The notes under the pieces were generated by a model, which did no database searches, was not told the origin of the DNA, and saw only the letters and a list, made by a program, of their open reading frames with translations. From Nanobdellota archaeon (GTDB lineage Archaea; Aenigmatarchaeota; Aenigmatarchaeia; Aenigmatarchaeales; Aenigmatarchaeaceae): DNA of 47,909 nucleotides. Shown piece after piece: positions 9,294 through 19,570 of this stretch (positions are counted from its first letter, which is position 1; every line of letters begins with the position of its first letter). The position numbers and the translations under genes are program-made. The stretch is taken from contig JAHIEG010000019.1 of assembly GCA_018901655.1 (NCBI GenBank), positions 1 to 47,909 on the forward strand, written 5' to 3'.

Positions 9294-9404
9294 AGCCCCA
9301 TAGTACAGAGGCCAAGTATGATCGGCTTTGGTATCTTGTACCAAAGCTCTGATATAAGATGAAGAGACCGATTGACCGAGGTTCGAATCCTCGTGGGGCT
9401 ACCA
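9294..9404 (+). tRNA. Intron-containing tRNA-Gln(UUG), encoded CCA
   Basis: AGCCCCA/TGGGGCT acceptor, ATCGG/CCGAT anticodon stem with CTTTGG loop start, CGAGG-TTCGAAT-CCTCG T-arm, AGAGGCCAA D-loop, ACCA. Confidence 0.85.
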
Positions 9405-9450
9405 TTTATATTTAAATACTTTAAAACAATAGAAAGAGTACGGTGAATAC

Positions 9451-9873
9451 ATGGGCGAATTTAGTGGACGAAAAATGAAACAACAGCGGAAGAAGAAGAA
9501 ACAAGCTAAGACTGCATATAAAGTTAGAACTATGAATCTTATAGTAAAGAGAGATCCACTTGGTGGAGCACCTCAAGCTAAAGGTATTGTTCTAAAAAAA
9601 GTTGGTATTACACAAAAACAGCCTCATTCAGGAATTATCAAAGCTGTTAGAGTACAACTTTTAAAAAATGGAAAAGAAGTTACAGCATTTGTTCCAAGAG
9701 ATGGAGCAATTAAATTTGTTAACGAACACGATGAAGTTATGATTGAAGGCATGGGTGGTTCACAAAGAGGACCAGTAGGTTCTATGCCAGGTATTAAGTG
9801 GAGAGTTGTTAAGGTAAATAATTTACCACTTGAAGGATTAAGAACGGGTAAGACAAAGAAGGCGATAAGATGA
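9451..9873 (+). CDS. rps12: Ribosomal protein uS12
   Basis: DPLGGAPQAKGIVLKKVGITQKQPHSGIIKAVRVQL. Confidence 0.97.
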   Translation: MGEFSGRKMKQQRKKKKQAKTAYKVRTMNLIVKRDPLGGAPQAKGIVLKKVGITQKQPHSGIIKAVRVQLLKNGKEVTAFVPRDGAIKFVNEHDEVMIEGMGGSQRGPVGSMPGIKWRVVKVNNLPLEGLRTGKTKKAIR

Positions 9874-10460
9874 AATTATTTGATAGATGGGATACAAGCG
9901 AAATAAAGGTTGAAGAACCAGGTTTAATAGATTATATTAATTTAAGACCAATTCTAGTTCCAAAAACATTTGGACGAAATACTCAAAAACAATTTAAAAA
10001 AACAGATATGCATATTGTTGAAAGATTAATTAATCGCCTTTATGTTCCTGGACATAAAAGAAAAAAACATTTTATTTCAAGTGGACACAATGCAGGAAAA
10101 ACAATGACAATATTTATTTTAGTTAAAGATTGTTTTGGAATAATTGAAAAGAAGACAGAGAAAAACCCAGTTGAAGTTTTAGTAAAAGCAATTGAAAATA
10201 CTGCAATGAGAGAAGAAGTAACATCATTTCAAGTTGGTGGAATCATGGTAAGAAAAGCTGTAATAACTTCACCACAAAGAAGAATTGATATGGTTCTACG
10301 TGAATTTGTTCAAGGTTCTTATCAAAAAGCAATTAAGGGTAAAAGCACAATGGCAGAATGTTTAGCAACTGAAATAATGGCAGCCTATAATAGTTCTTCA
10401 GATTCTTATGCATTTAGAGAGAAAGAAAGAATGGAAAAAGAATCAATGGGCGCTAGATAA
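9870..10460 (+). CDS. rps7: Ribosomal protein uS7
   Basis: NPVEVLVKAIENTAMREEVTSFQVGGIMVRKAV...RRIDMVLREFVQGS. Confidence 0.96.
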   Translation: MKLFDRWDTSEIKVEEPGLIDYINLRPILVPKTFGRNTQKQFKKTDMHIVERLINRLYVPGHKRKKHFISSGHNAGKTMTIFILVKDCFGIIEKKTEKNPVEVLVKAIENTAMREEVTSFQVGGIMVRKAVITSPQRRIDMVLREFVQGSYQKAIKGKSTMAECLATEIMAAYNSSSDSYAFREKERMEKESMGAR

Positions 10461-10545
10461 AATTTGAAATTCAGAGTCTACACTTATAACTCTTAAGTAG
10501 TTAATAACCGATAGATTTAAATAGCTTCCTATACCATTATTTAAT

Positions 10546-11646
10546 ATGAGCAAAGAACAACACAACCCTAATAATATTTATGCCCCATTAGATGATGACG
10601 ATATTGTTAATCCATTTCATGGATCAAGCTACAATAAAGACCCTCCTTATAAAACATTTGATATTCCTAAATCTATTATAAAGACAAGCCCACCTAAAAA
10701 ACCATATAATACTGATGAAGGCATTCAAAAATCATTAGTTTCTTTAGAAGAATTTCATAAACTTATAAATGAAAGACATGCGGCAGGATATGAACGTCAT
10801 GAACCTTTAGACGATTTCACTGTATTAGATGGAGAATATTGGTTAGATACATGTGGAAATGTCTGGCAACGTAGTAAAGGAGATAATTATGTAATGCCTT
10901 CAACAATAGCACCATTAAATATAGAATGTAATCGTTGTAAAGATACGTGGACTATTGAAAATGTTGCTGATGTTGTTAAATGGGAAGATGATCAGGTAAT
11001 TACAATAAGTGATTTTATTGGAAAACCATTAATGGATTTGGTAAAAAATTATCAGAATCGTACTGATGCTCTATATAGAATAAATAGAGATAGATTAATT
11101 AGAAATGATACTCATATAGACACGAGCTTAAAATATCCTGATACTGAAGACGAATGGGAAAAGACAATTGTAAAAAATAAAAACGGATGGCTCGGAGCTG
11201 AAGATGGTATAACACCTAAATATGTTATTCAAGAAGGTGACGAATCGTACATGGATATTTGGAAATTTTATCATAAATCGTGTAATGAAACACGTCTTGA
11301 AGAAGAATTTGGTCAAAAATTTGAAGAAACATTTAAAGAAGCCGGCTTTAAAGACATTAAGTTGAATGCTATAAAAAATAAATATTGTCCAGATGAAGCA
11401 TGTGGTCATTGCGCACCATGGTTTGAAGTTGATACAGAATATGGGTCTATGACAATTGGATGGAGAAAGAGAGTCATAAGTATAGATTGGGTTGATTCAG
11501 ATATGAAATCTAAAATTGATGCATCAGGAGATATTTTCAAAGACGAAGATGTAACAAAGTGTTCTGCGGGTATTCATGCATGGGGCTGGGATAAAGCTAA
11601 AGATTATCTTTCGCGTATTCATACTGAATTAGTTAATAATGAATAA
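10546..11646 (+). CDS. Hypothetical protein with Cys motifs
   Basis: 366 aa ORF; CNRC and CPDEACGHC motifs. Confidence 0.6.
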   Translation: MSKEQHNPNNIYAPLDDDDIVNPFHGSSYNKDPPYKTFDIPKSIIKTSPPKKPYNTDEGIQKSLVSLEEFHKLINERHAAGYERHEPLDDFTVLDGEYWLDTCGNVWQRSKGDNYVMPSTIAPLNIECNRCKDTWTIENVADVVKWEDDQVITISDFIGKPLMDLVKNYQNRTDALYRINRDRLIRNDTHIDTSLKYPDTEDEWEKTIVKNKNGWLGAEDGITPKYVIQEGDESYMDIWKFYHKSCNETRLEEEFGQKFEETFKEAGFKDIKLNAIKNKYCPDEACGHCAPWFEVDTEYGSMTIGWRKRVISIDWVDSDMKSKIDASGDIFKDEDVTKCSAGIHAWGWDKAKDYLSRIHTELVNNE

Positions 11647-11745
11647 TTAAATAATTAAGTCCACCAGTAAATTTTTTTTCTAAATGCTTTACCAAAATTA
11701 AGATTTATTTAAGCTGTTTTTACAATATATTTAGTAGGTGAAATA

Positions 11746-12228
11746 GTGATTAATAACAAATTGCGAGAAAAACTTTTACAGATGGAAGAACTGGACCAAA
11801 GTATACGTAAGTGTGGTAAATATTCTTCGAATGTAGATAAGAACAATTTTTTAGAACTAAAAAAGATATTGAAAAAGTACGGTTGGCCTACTTATAATCT
11901 TGTTGGTAAAAAAGCTTCAAACGCTGCATGGTTAATTGCACAGCATTCTGATTATGATATAATATTTCAAGAAAAATGTTTAAAACTTATGAAAAAAGCA
12001 GTTAATGAAAATCAGGCAGATAAGAGATTGCTTGTATATTTGATTGATCGTGTACTTGTTAATAATAAGAAAAAACAGCTCTATGGTACACAATTTTATA
12101 CTAATAGAAAGGGGCAATTTGTGCCAAGACCAATAAAAGATATAAAAAATTTAGATAAGAGAAGAAAGGGTATGAATCTTGAGTCGTTTTTAAAATATAA
12201 AAAGATTATGAATAAGGTTCACCACTAA
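11746..12228 (+). CDS. DUF6624-like protein
   Basis: GTG start; YGWPTYNLVGKKASNAAWLIAQHSDYDIIFQ, LYGTQF, DKRRKGMNLESFLKYK pattern. Confidence 0.6.
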   Translation: MINNKLREKLLQMEELDQSIRKCGKYSSNVDKNNFLELKKILKKYGWPTYNLVGKKASNAAWLIAQHSDYDIIFQEKCLKLMKKAVNENQADKRLLVYLIDRVLVNNKKKQLYGTQFYTNRKGQFVPRPIKDIKNLDKRRKGMNLESFLKYKKIMNKVHH

Positions 12229-12283
12229 AGCTTTTGTAAAAATAAGATAAAGCTTAAATATTATTGTTTCTAAGTCTATCAGC

Positions 12284-14470
12284 ATGGCAAAAGAAGAACG
12301 TTCAGACAAAATACAGAAATTAATGAATAATCCTACTAATATTAGAAATATTGGAATTCTTTCTCACATCCATCATGGTAAAACTTGTTTAACAGATAAC
12401 TTAGCAGCAGCAGCTGGAATGATGGCAGAGCAATTAGTTGGAGAAAGAATGCTTACTTGGATTGATGATCAAGAAAGAGAAAGACTGATGACAATTTATG
12501 GAGCTACTGTTACAATGGCTCATGAATATGAAGGTCAATCATATTTGATTAATTTAATGGATACTCCAGGTCATGTAGATTTTGGTGCAGATGTAACTCA
12601 AGCACTAAGAGCTGTAGATGGTGGAGTTGTTATGGTTTGTGCAGTTGAAGGAATAATGCCTCAAACTGAGACGGTTTTAAAACAAGCTTTACAAGAAAGA
12701 GTAAAACCAATTTTATTTATTAATAAAGTTGATCGAGCAATTAAGGAATTAAAACTTACTCCACAGCAACTTCAAGAGAGGTTAACAAAAATTGTTATTA
12801 ATGTTAATAAATTTATTCAACGTCACGTTGAAGAAGAATTTAAAAATGATTGGATTCCAAAAGTAGAAGATGGTTCAGTAGCTTTTGGTTCAGCTCTTAG
12901 AAAATGGGCAATTTCAATTCCATATATGAAAAAGTCAGGAGTTACGTTTAAACAAATAATTGATTTGTGTGCAGCAGACAAAGATGAAGAGTTAGTAAAA
13001 TTAGCACCAATGAATATTGTAGTAATGGATGCAGTAATCACACATTTACCATCTCCAACAACAGCACAGAGATATAGAGTAGACAGATTGTGGACAGGTG
13101 ATATTAATTCAGAAATGGGTAAAGCACTTATGGATTGTGATCCAAATGGTAAATTAGGAGTTTGTGTTACAAAAATTGTTTATGATCCTCACGCAGGAAT
13201 GATTTCAACTGGAAGAGTTTTTTCTGGAAAATTAAAAAGAGGACAAGATGTTCATTTAGTAAATGCAGATAAAAATTATAAACTTCAACAAGTAACAACT
13301 TTTATTGCAGACAAAAGAATTACAATTGATGAAGTTCTTGCAGGAAACGTCGTTGGAATGGTTGGTTTAACAGATGCACTTGCAGGAGAAACATTATGTG
13401 ATCCTGATAATATTATCGAACCATTTGAAGCAATCAAACACGTTTTTGAACCAGTTGTTACAAAATCAATGGAACCTAAAAATCCACAAGACTTACCAAA
13501 ATTAATTGATATTTTAAAAATCTTAGGTAAAGAAGACCCAACATTAAAGATTCAAATTAATCAAGAAACCGGAGAAACTTTAGTTTCAGGATTAGGTGAA
13601 TTGCATTTAGATGCAAAGGTTGAAAGAAAGATTAAAGAAAAAGGAGTTGAAATAATTTCATCACCACCAATTGTAGTTTATAGAGAAACAGTAACAAAGT
13701 TAAGTCCAGAAGTAGAAGGTAAATCTCCAAATAAACATAATAAATTTTATTTAACCGTAGAACCGGTATCAGACCAAGTATATAGAGCAATGATTGAAGG
13801 TAAGATACGAGATGGTGTGATTAAAGGAAAAACTTCTGAAACAATTAAGAAATTAGAAGAAGCTGGAATGGATAGAGGTACAGCAAAAGTAGTTTCATTA
13901 ATTTATAATCATTGTATATTTATTGACAACACAAGTGGTGTACAATATCTAAATGAGACAATTGAATTAGTAAAAGAAGCTTTCAAAGATGTTACAAATA
14001 AAGGACCTTTAGCAAATGAACCATGTTCAGCAATGATAGTTACACTTAATGATGCAGCACTTCATGAAGATGCAGCACACAGAGGACCAGCACAAATTGT
14101 TCCAGCAGTAAGACACGCAATGAAGCAAGCAATGTTAAAGGCAGGTGCAACTTTATTAGAACCAAAACAAATTTTAAGAATTGATTCTCCACAAGATTAT
14201 ATTGGAAATGTTACATCTGAATTAAGTAATAGAAGAGGAGAAGTAACAGATATTGAACAAGAAGAATTTTCAGCAGTTATTATAGTTAAATTACCTGTAG
14301 CAGAAATGTTTGGATTTGAAGGAGCATTAAAATCAGCAACAGCAGGAAAGGGATTTCAATCAATGACCGATGTTACATTTGAAAGAGTTCCATTAGATAT
14401 TAGAAATAAAGTAGTTCAACAGATTAGAAAAAGAAAAGGACTATCTGAAGAATTGCCTCAAGCTGAGTAG
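12284..14470 (+). CDS. fusA: Translation elongation factor EF-2
   Basis: RNIGILSHIHHGKTCLTDNL, DTPGHVDFGADVTQALRAVDG, 728 aa. Confidence 0.98.
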   Translation: MAKEERSDKIQKLMNNPTNIRNIGILSHIHHGKTCLTDNLAAAAGMMAEQLVGERMLTWIDDQERERLMTIYGATVTMAHEYEGQSYLINLMDTPGHVDFGADVTQALRAVDGGVVMVCAVEGIMPQTETVLKQALQERVKPILFINKVDRAIKELKLTPQQLQERLTKIVINVNKFIQRHVEEEFKNDWIPKVEDGSVAFGSALRKWAISIPYMKKSGVTFKQIIDLCAADKDEELVKLAPMNIVVMDAVITHLPSPTTAQRYRVDRLWTGDINSEMGKALMDCDPNGKLGVCVTKIVYDPHAGMISTGRVFSGKLKRGQDVHLVNADKNYKLQQVTTFIADKRITIDEVLAGNVVGMVGLTDALAGETLCDPDNIIEPFEAIKHVFEPVVTKSMEPKNPQDLPKLIDILKILGKEDPTLKIQINQETGETLVSGLGELHLDAKVERKIKEKGVEIISSPPIVVYRETVTKLSPEVEGKSPNKHNKFYLTVEPVSDQVYRAMIEGKIRDGVIKGKTSETIKKLEEAGMDRGTAKVVSLIYNHCIFIDNTSGVQYLNETIELVKEAFKDVTNKGPLANEPCSAMIVTLNDAALHEDAAHRGPAQIVPAVRHAMKQAMLKAGATLLEPKQILRIDSPQDYIGNVTSELSNRRGEVTDIEQEEFSAVIIVKLPVAEMFGFEGALKSATAGKGFQSMTDVTFERVPLDIRNKVVQQIRKRKGLSEELPQAE

Positions 14471-14490
14471 GTTTTTTATATTTCTAGGCA

Positions 14491-14502
14491 AAGATTTAAA
14501 TA
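14491..14502 (+). promoter_or_regulatory. Putative TATA box of the EF-1alpha gene
   Basis: aagatttaaata about 75 nt upstream of the start codon. Confidence 0.5.
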
Positions 14503-14519
14503 GGTTTATTCTCAACAAC

Positions 14520-14550
14520 TAACAATAAGGATATATCATCTTTATCGTTA
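14520..14550 (+). promoter_or_regulatory. Predicted hairpin in the EF-1alpha mRNA leader
   Basis: TAACAATAAGGAT-ATATC-ATCTTTATCGTTA: 12 of 13 positions pair (one G-U). Confidence 0.5.
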
Positions 14551-14572
14551 GATAATTTGGAGGTAGAATATA

Positions 14573-15865
14573 ATGGCACAGAAACCACATATGAATTTAG
14601 TAACAGTAGGACACGTAGACCACGGAAAATCTACATTAGTAGGTAGACTATTATGGGATACGAAAAACATTTCACCAGAGGAAATGAGAAAGATTCAAGA
14701 AAAAGCTAAGGAACTTAAGAAAGAAACTTTCGAGTTCGCTTTTGTTATGGATAAGTTAAAAGAAGAAAGAGCAAGAGGAGTAACAATAGACATTATGCAT
14801 CAAAGATTTGATACAAACAAATATTACTTCACTGTTATCGATGCACCAGGACACAGAGATTTTGTTAAAAACATGATCACAGGAGCATCACAAGCAGATG
14901 CAGCAATTGTTGTTGTATCAGCAAAAGACGGAATCCAGGAACAAACAAGAGAACACGTATTTTTAATTAAGGTACTTGGAGTAAAGCAAATAATCGTTGC
15001 TATAAACAAAATGGATGCAATAGAGTACGGAGAAGCAAAATTCAAAGAAGTTAAAGAAAGTATTGAAAAGCTTTTGAAAACAGTTGGATATGATATAAGT
15101 AAAGTACAATTTATCCCAACATCAGGTTTCAAGGGCGACAATATGGCACAGAAGGAAAATACAGATACAAAGAAAGACAATATGCCATGGTACAGTGGAC
15201 AAACTTTGCTTCAATCTTTGGATAATTTAGTATTACCAGAGCAACCAGTTGACAAACCATTAAGAGTACCAATACAAGACGTATATACAATTACAGGTAT
15301 TGGAACAGTTCCAGTTGGAAGAGTAGAGACAGGAATATTAAAGGTTGGACAACAGGTAAGATTTGAGCCAGCAGGAGTTCAAGGTGAATTAAAAACAATT
15401 GAAATGCATCATGAACAAGTGTCTGAAGCAAGACCAGGCGACAACATTGGATTTTCAGTAAGAGGAGTAGGTAAGAACGATATTCGAAGAGGAGATGTTC
15501 TTGGTACACCACAAAGTCCACCAACAGTTGCTAAGGAATTCACTGCTCAGATAATCGTATTGCAACATCCAAATGTAATTACTAAAGGATATACACCAGT
15601 TTTCCATATCCATACATCACAAACAGCATGTAAGATTGTGGAAATTTTGAAAAAAATTGATCCAAAAACAGGAGCAGTATTGCAAGAAAACCCTGACTTC
15701 ATTAAAGCAGGAGATGCGGCAATAATTAAGTGTGTACCAAATAAACCTTTGGTAATTGAAAGTAGCAAAGACTTTCCTGAACTTTCGAGATTCGCAATTA
15801 GAGACATGGGAATGACTGTGGCAGCTGGTATTTGTTTAGAAGTAATACCTGTTGACAAGAAATAG
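14573..15865 (+). CDS. tuf: Translation elongation factor EF-1alpha
   Basis: [47 protein letters not shown]. Confidence 0.98.
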   Translation: MAQKPHMNLVTVGHVDHGKSTLVGRLLWDTKNISPEEMRKIQEKAKELKKETFEFAFVMDKLKEERARGVTIDIMHQRFDTNKYYFTVIDAPGHRDFVKNMITGASQADAAIVVVSAKDGIQEQTREHVFLIKVLGVKQIIVAINKMDAIEYGEAKFKEVKESIEKLLKTVGYDISKVQFIPTSGFKGDNMAQKENTDTKKDNMPWYSGQTLLQSLDNLVLPEQPVDKPLRVPIQDVYTITGIGTVPVGRVETGILKVGQQVRFEPAGVQGELKTIEMHHEQVSEARPGDNIGFSVRGVGKNDIRRGDVLGTPQSPPTVAKEFTAQIIVLQHPNVITKGYTPVFHIHTSQTACKIVEILKKIDPKTGAVLQENPDFIKAGDAAIIKCVPNKPLVIESSKDFPELSRFAIRDMGMTVAAGICLEVIPVDKK

Positions 15866-15983
15866 TTTTGTTCCACCCCTGTTTTTCTTTTATTTTTTTA
15901 AGCTAGTGTAAGCTATTTAATCGAACCCCCCTGAGTCCACAGGAAATTAGTAATTTTATAAGACAGTTCTACTAATCTATTTT

Positions 15984-16457
15984 ATGAGAAAGATTATGTT
16001 AATAGCAATAGTAATGATTTCTATAGTGTTAGTTAGTGGGTGTACTGGTGGTTCTGAAACAAATAATCAAGACAGTACACAAACATCAATTACAGAGAAA
16101 ATTATTGGAAATCGGGTAGAACTTTTAGAATATTCAGATATAGAACCTATAAATGCAGAGTGGATTCCTAACGAAACAAACAATACCAGAGAAACACTTA
16201 CATTTACATTTAATGTTAATGCAAACCAATCATTTGTAGAACAAACGTGTTTCTTATATCTTCGTGCTATGAAATCAAGACAATATGGTTTTGCTCAGTT
16301 AGGTGCTGGTGATATATTTAAAATTAATTCTAATGGAGAATATATCGCATATGCTAATGGTGTAAGCAAAAATTACTGTACTTATTACTATTCATTATAT
16401 TGTAATAGTGTAAAAATAATAGAATTTGCAAAAGCTGGCGGAACATGTAAAGATTAA
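15984..16457 (+). CDS. Predicted lipoprotein
   Basis: Signal peptide with lipobox VSGCTGG. Confidence 0.65.
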   Translation: MRKIMLIAIVMISIVLVSGCTGGSETNNQDSTQTSITEKIIGNRVELLEYSDIEPINAEWIPNETNNTRETLTFTFNVNANQSFVEQTCFLYLRAMKSRQYGFAQLGAGDIFKINSNGEYIAYANGVSKNYCTYYYSLYCNSVKIIEFAKAGGTCKD

Positions 16458-16466
16458 TTAATCTCA

Positions 16467-16532
16467 TTTAAGTCCACCTCACACTTTAGTCACATTCCCC
16501 TGAGTCCACCATACTAATTGGTAGTGTTCCCA
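16467..16532 (+). repeat. Intergenic AGTCCACC repeat cluster
   Basis: tttaagtccacctc ... cccctgagtccacc ... aattggtagtgttcccac; related copies at about 11657, 15927 and 17548-17591. Confidence 0.4.
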
Positions 16533-16579
16533 CAAAATTAATTTCTTGATTTATAAGAACCAATAACAAATTAAATTTA

Positions 16580-17467
16580 ATGTTGTGGGTAATATTAGCA
16601 ATAATTTCAGCAGCTATCTGGAGTATTGTAGCTATCATTGATAAATATATTATAACAAAACATATCAAAGAACCAATAGTCCCAGTTATGATTATTGGTC
16701 TAATTGCTATTATTGCAAGTATACTTATCTATATATTTAATGGATATTCTACACTCTCAACTATCAACATATTTTTAGCAATTATTACTGGTGCTTTATT
16801 TGTACCACAAATATTATTTTATTTCAAGGCTCTGAAAATAGGTGAAGTATCAAGGATAATTCCATTATTTTACATGAGTCCTATTATAGTTTTCATTTTA
16901 GCTGCAATATTTTTAGGAGAAGTATTTACACTTGGAAAATATCTTGGAATGATATTAGTTGTAATTGGTTCTATATTTATTACCATGAAAAAAATGACTA
17001 AATTTTCAATAGGAAAAGAATTTTGGTTAATAATGCTATCAGTAATTTTTTTATCTATAATTACAATATTAACAAAATACCTACTTGGTTTTGCAGACTA
17101 TTGGACGGTTTTTGCATATATAAAAATAGGTAATTTTATTGCAACAATACCAATTGTTTATCTTTATTATGGTACTTTGAGTAGAGCATTAGCAAAATCT
17201 GGGAAAAAGGTTGTTGGTTTGTTATTAACAAATGAAACAATTGCTTTAACAGCTTCGCTAATATTCATAATTGCTCTTTCACTTGGTTCTGCTTCATTGG
17301 TAACTGGTATCTCTGCAGTACAGCCATTTTTTGTATTACTTTATGCAACAATTCTTTCACTGTTTTTACCAAAAATACTCAAAGAAGAAATTTCAAAATC
17401 AGTAATAATACATAAATTATTTGCTATTGTGCTGGTATTCATTGGTGGGTATTTAATAATAATTTAA
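16580..17467 (+). CDS. EamA/DMT-family transporter
   Basis: About ten TM segments; PLFYMSPIIVFILAAIFLGEVFTLGKYLGMILVVIGS motif. Confidence 0.8.
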   Translation: MLWVILAIISAAIWSIVAIIDKYIITKHIKEPIVPVMIIGLIAIIASILIYIFNGYSTLSTINIFLAIITGALFVPQILFYFKALKIGEVSRIIPLFYMSPIIVFILAAIFLGEVFTLGKYLGMILVVIGSIFITMKKMTKFSIGKEFWLIMLSVIFLSIITILTKYLLGFADYWTVFAYIKIGNFIATIPIVYLYYGTLSRALAKSGKKVVGLLLTNETIALTASLIFIIALSLGSASLVTGISAVQPFFVLLYATILSLFLPKILKEEISKSVIIHKLFAIVLVFIGGYLIII

Positions 17468-17644
17468 ACCCATCTCATTTTCGAATATTTACCAAGGCCC
17501 TAAATCGCTTAATTTCTGTGCAATTTAAACCAAATTTAAGACTGGTAACGGGGGAACCACCCAATTGGTAATGTTAACCTTAAGTCTACCAGAATTTTTT
17601 CTAACTATTGCTTATTTAAATACTTTACTTCTATAAACTATTCT

Positions 17645-17965
17645 ATGCAGAGAGCAAGAATAAAATTATCAAGCGCAGATCCAAAGAAGATCGAAGGAGT
17701 CTGTACAGAGTTAAAAGGAATTTCAGATCGGTTCGGAATAACAATGAAAGGACCAATTCCAATGCCAACTAAAAAATTAAAAGTAACTACAATGAAAACT
17801 CCATGCGGTGATGGAACTGGACACGGAAATGCTACTTTTGATAGATGGGAAATGAGAATCCATAAACGGATTATTGATATTGCTGCAGATGAAAGAACAC
17901 TTAGACAGATTATGAGAGTAACTGTACCAGAAGGTGTTCAAATAAGTATTCAGTTACGGGACTGA
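17645..17965 (+). CDS. rps10: Ribosomal protein uS10
   Basis: [47 protein letters not shown]. Confidence 0.95.
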   Translation: MQRARIKLSSADPKKIEGVCTELKGISDRFGITMKGPIPMPTKKLKVTTMKTPCGDGTGHGNATFDRWEMRIHKRIIDIAADERTLRQIMRVTVPEGVQISIQLRD

Positions 17966-18018
17966 TTTCTATACGCTTTAAAGATTAAGTATTTAAATAT
18001 TAGTTCTAAATTTATTAT

Positions 18019-18660
18019 ATGCCCGGTATAATAGTTAAGATAGATGCTAGTGATCAATCACATCTTTATAAAACTAACAAGTTTCTTAGAAAATATCTTG
18101 GGCAAAACTTTGATGTTAAACTAAACAAGCAAGGAGGACATATAGAATTAAACCCTATAAATGGAAATGGCGGGGTAGAAGATATTGAAATTGCTATGGC
18201 AAAATATGTCAAATCATTAGGAACAGGTCATGGTGGTTGCAGATTTAGATATGATATTAATTGTTTGGAAATTTCTGAAAGAGATAAAATATACAAAGAA
18301 GTTCAAAAAGAATTTGATGAAAAAGATCAGAAAAGAATAGAACAATTAACTTACTTAGAGACAAAATTACAAGAAGAAAACGTAAGGCATAAAAATTATG
18401 TTGAAACTATGAATGATGAAAAAAAGGATCTTGGTGGGAAAATACATATTTTAAAACAAGAGATTGATGATTTTGAAAAAATTCAGGAAAATTTAGTTTC
18501 TGATTTGGAACAAATTACTGAATTGAAAACAATGCTTGAAATACAAAATGGTAGTATTGGCAAAGAACTTGAATCTGTAAGAGACGAATATCTGGGCTAT
18601 AAAGAAAGACCAGTTTACAAGATAATTTTTGATAAATTGAAAGAATTGGTAAATAAATAA
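18019..18660 (+). CDS. Hypothetical protein with coiled-coil C-terminal half
   Basis: 213 aa ORF, heptad-like KE-rich C-terminal half. Confidence 0.6.
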   Translation: MPGIIVKIDASDQSHLYKTNKFLRKYLGQNFDVKLNKQGGHIELNPINGNGGVEDIEIAMAKYVKSLGTGHGGCRFRYDINCLEISERDKIYKEVQKEFDEKDQKRIEQLTYLETKLQEENVRHKNYVETMNDEKKDLGGKIHILKQEIDDFEKIQENLVSDLEQITELKTMLEIQNGSIGKELESVRDEYLGYKERPVYKIIFDKLKELVNK

Positions 18661-18694
18661 TATTTTTAAGAATTAAAATCTTATTCTATTCAAT

Positions 18695-18812
18695 GCTCGG
18701 GTCGCTTAGCTTGGTAGAGCGCTAGATTTTTATTAGGCAACTAATAGAAAGGTGATCCTGGAAAGCTAGTTTCCTTCGGGATACGTGCGTTCAAATCGCA
18801 CCCCGAGCGCCA
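18695..18812 (+). tRNA. Intron-containing tRNA, probably tRNA-Lys(UUU), encoded CCA, unusual variable region
   Basis: GCTCGGG/CCCGAGC acceptor, GCTT-GAGC D-stem, CTAG/CTAG anticodon stem, TTTTTA loop start, GTGCG-TTCAAAT-CGCAC T-arm. Confidence 0.7.
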
Positions 18813-18838
18813 TTTAAATTCTTTTATAATAAACACTA

Positions 18839-19475
18839 ATGATGTACGCAAGAGAAAAAGCAATATTAATGGAAAAGACCAGAGAGATGTATAAAAGATT
18901 TGGTATATTCAAAGACCATATAAGTGGCTGGGGAGACCCAGTAGAAGTTTTACAAGCATTTGAAGCATATCATCAAGATGACGGAACAAGAAATTCATCA
19001 ATATACCCACATTGGTTAAAAGATAATAAAACAAGATTGAAGATAACATTTAAAATAAGGTCTCTAAGTGGTACATCTTTACCATATAATGTTCCAGTAT
19101 TATACAGTGTAATTGATTATCAGCAAGAGCCATATTTAGTGGATTTTTTGAAAAGACCAAAAACAAAAACAGCTCAGGATGATTTCAACTGGTTAAATGA
19201 AATTGACGATCCTACTCATCAAGAAATATTAATAAGACTTTGGTCAGAAAATAAATTACAAAACTATACAGAAAAAGAAAAGAAAATTGGCAAATTAAAT
19301 TCCATTTATAGAATTAATAGAAAATATATTAGAAGTAAAAGAACACCATTGGTATGTTAGTGATACTATACCAGAAGATGTTATGATTGCATATCAAGAA
19401 CTTAAGAAACAAAAGAAAGGTGGAAAAATAAACTCTTTTGAAATGGCTTTTGAAGTATGTGAAGCTCTAGAATGA
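18839..19475 (+). pseudogene. Hypothetical protein split by an apparent +1 frameshift
   Basis: Upstream ORF 18839-19360; from about 19302 the +1 frame reads PFIELIENILEVKEHHWYVSDTIPEDVMIAYQELKKQKKGGKINSFEMAFEVCEALE-stop. Confidence 0.5.
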
Positions 19476-19542
19476 GAATTAAAACATTGGAAATAGCTTT
19501 AAATAGCTTCTAAACATACTTATTTTGGAAAGTTCAAGCGTC

Positions 19543-19570
19543 GATTACATTCGTTCCCAAACATGTAATT
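19543..19570 (+). promoter_or_regulatory. Predicted hairpin in the uL3 operon leader
   Basis: GATTACAT ... ATGTAATT inverted repeat downstream of the TATA-like tttaaatagc. Confidence 0.35.

Noticed and set aside
14824-15876. Antisense ORFs over EF-1alpha (14824-15180, 15291-15524, 15547-15876)
   Set aside because: Overlap a highly conserved gene and show no family motifs.
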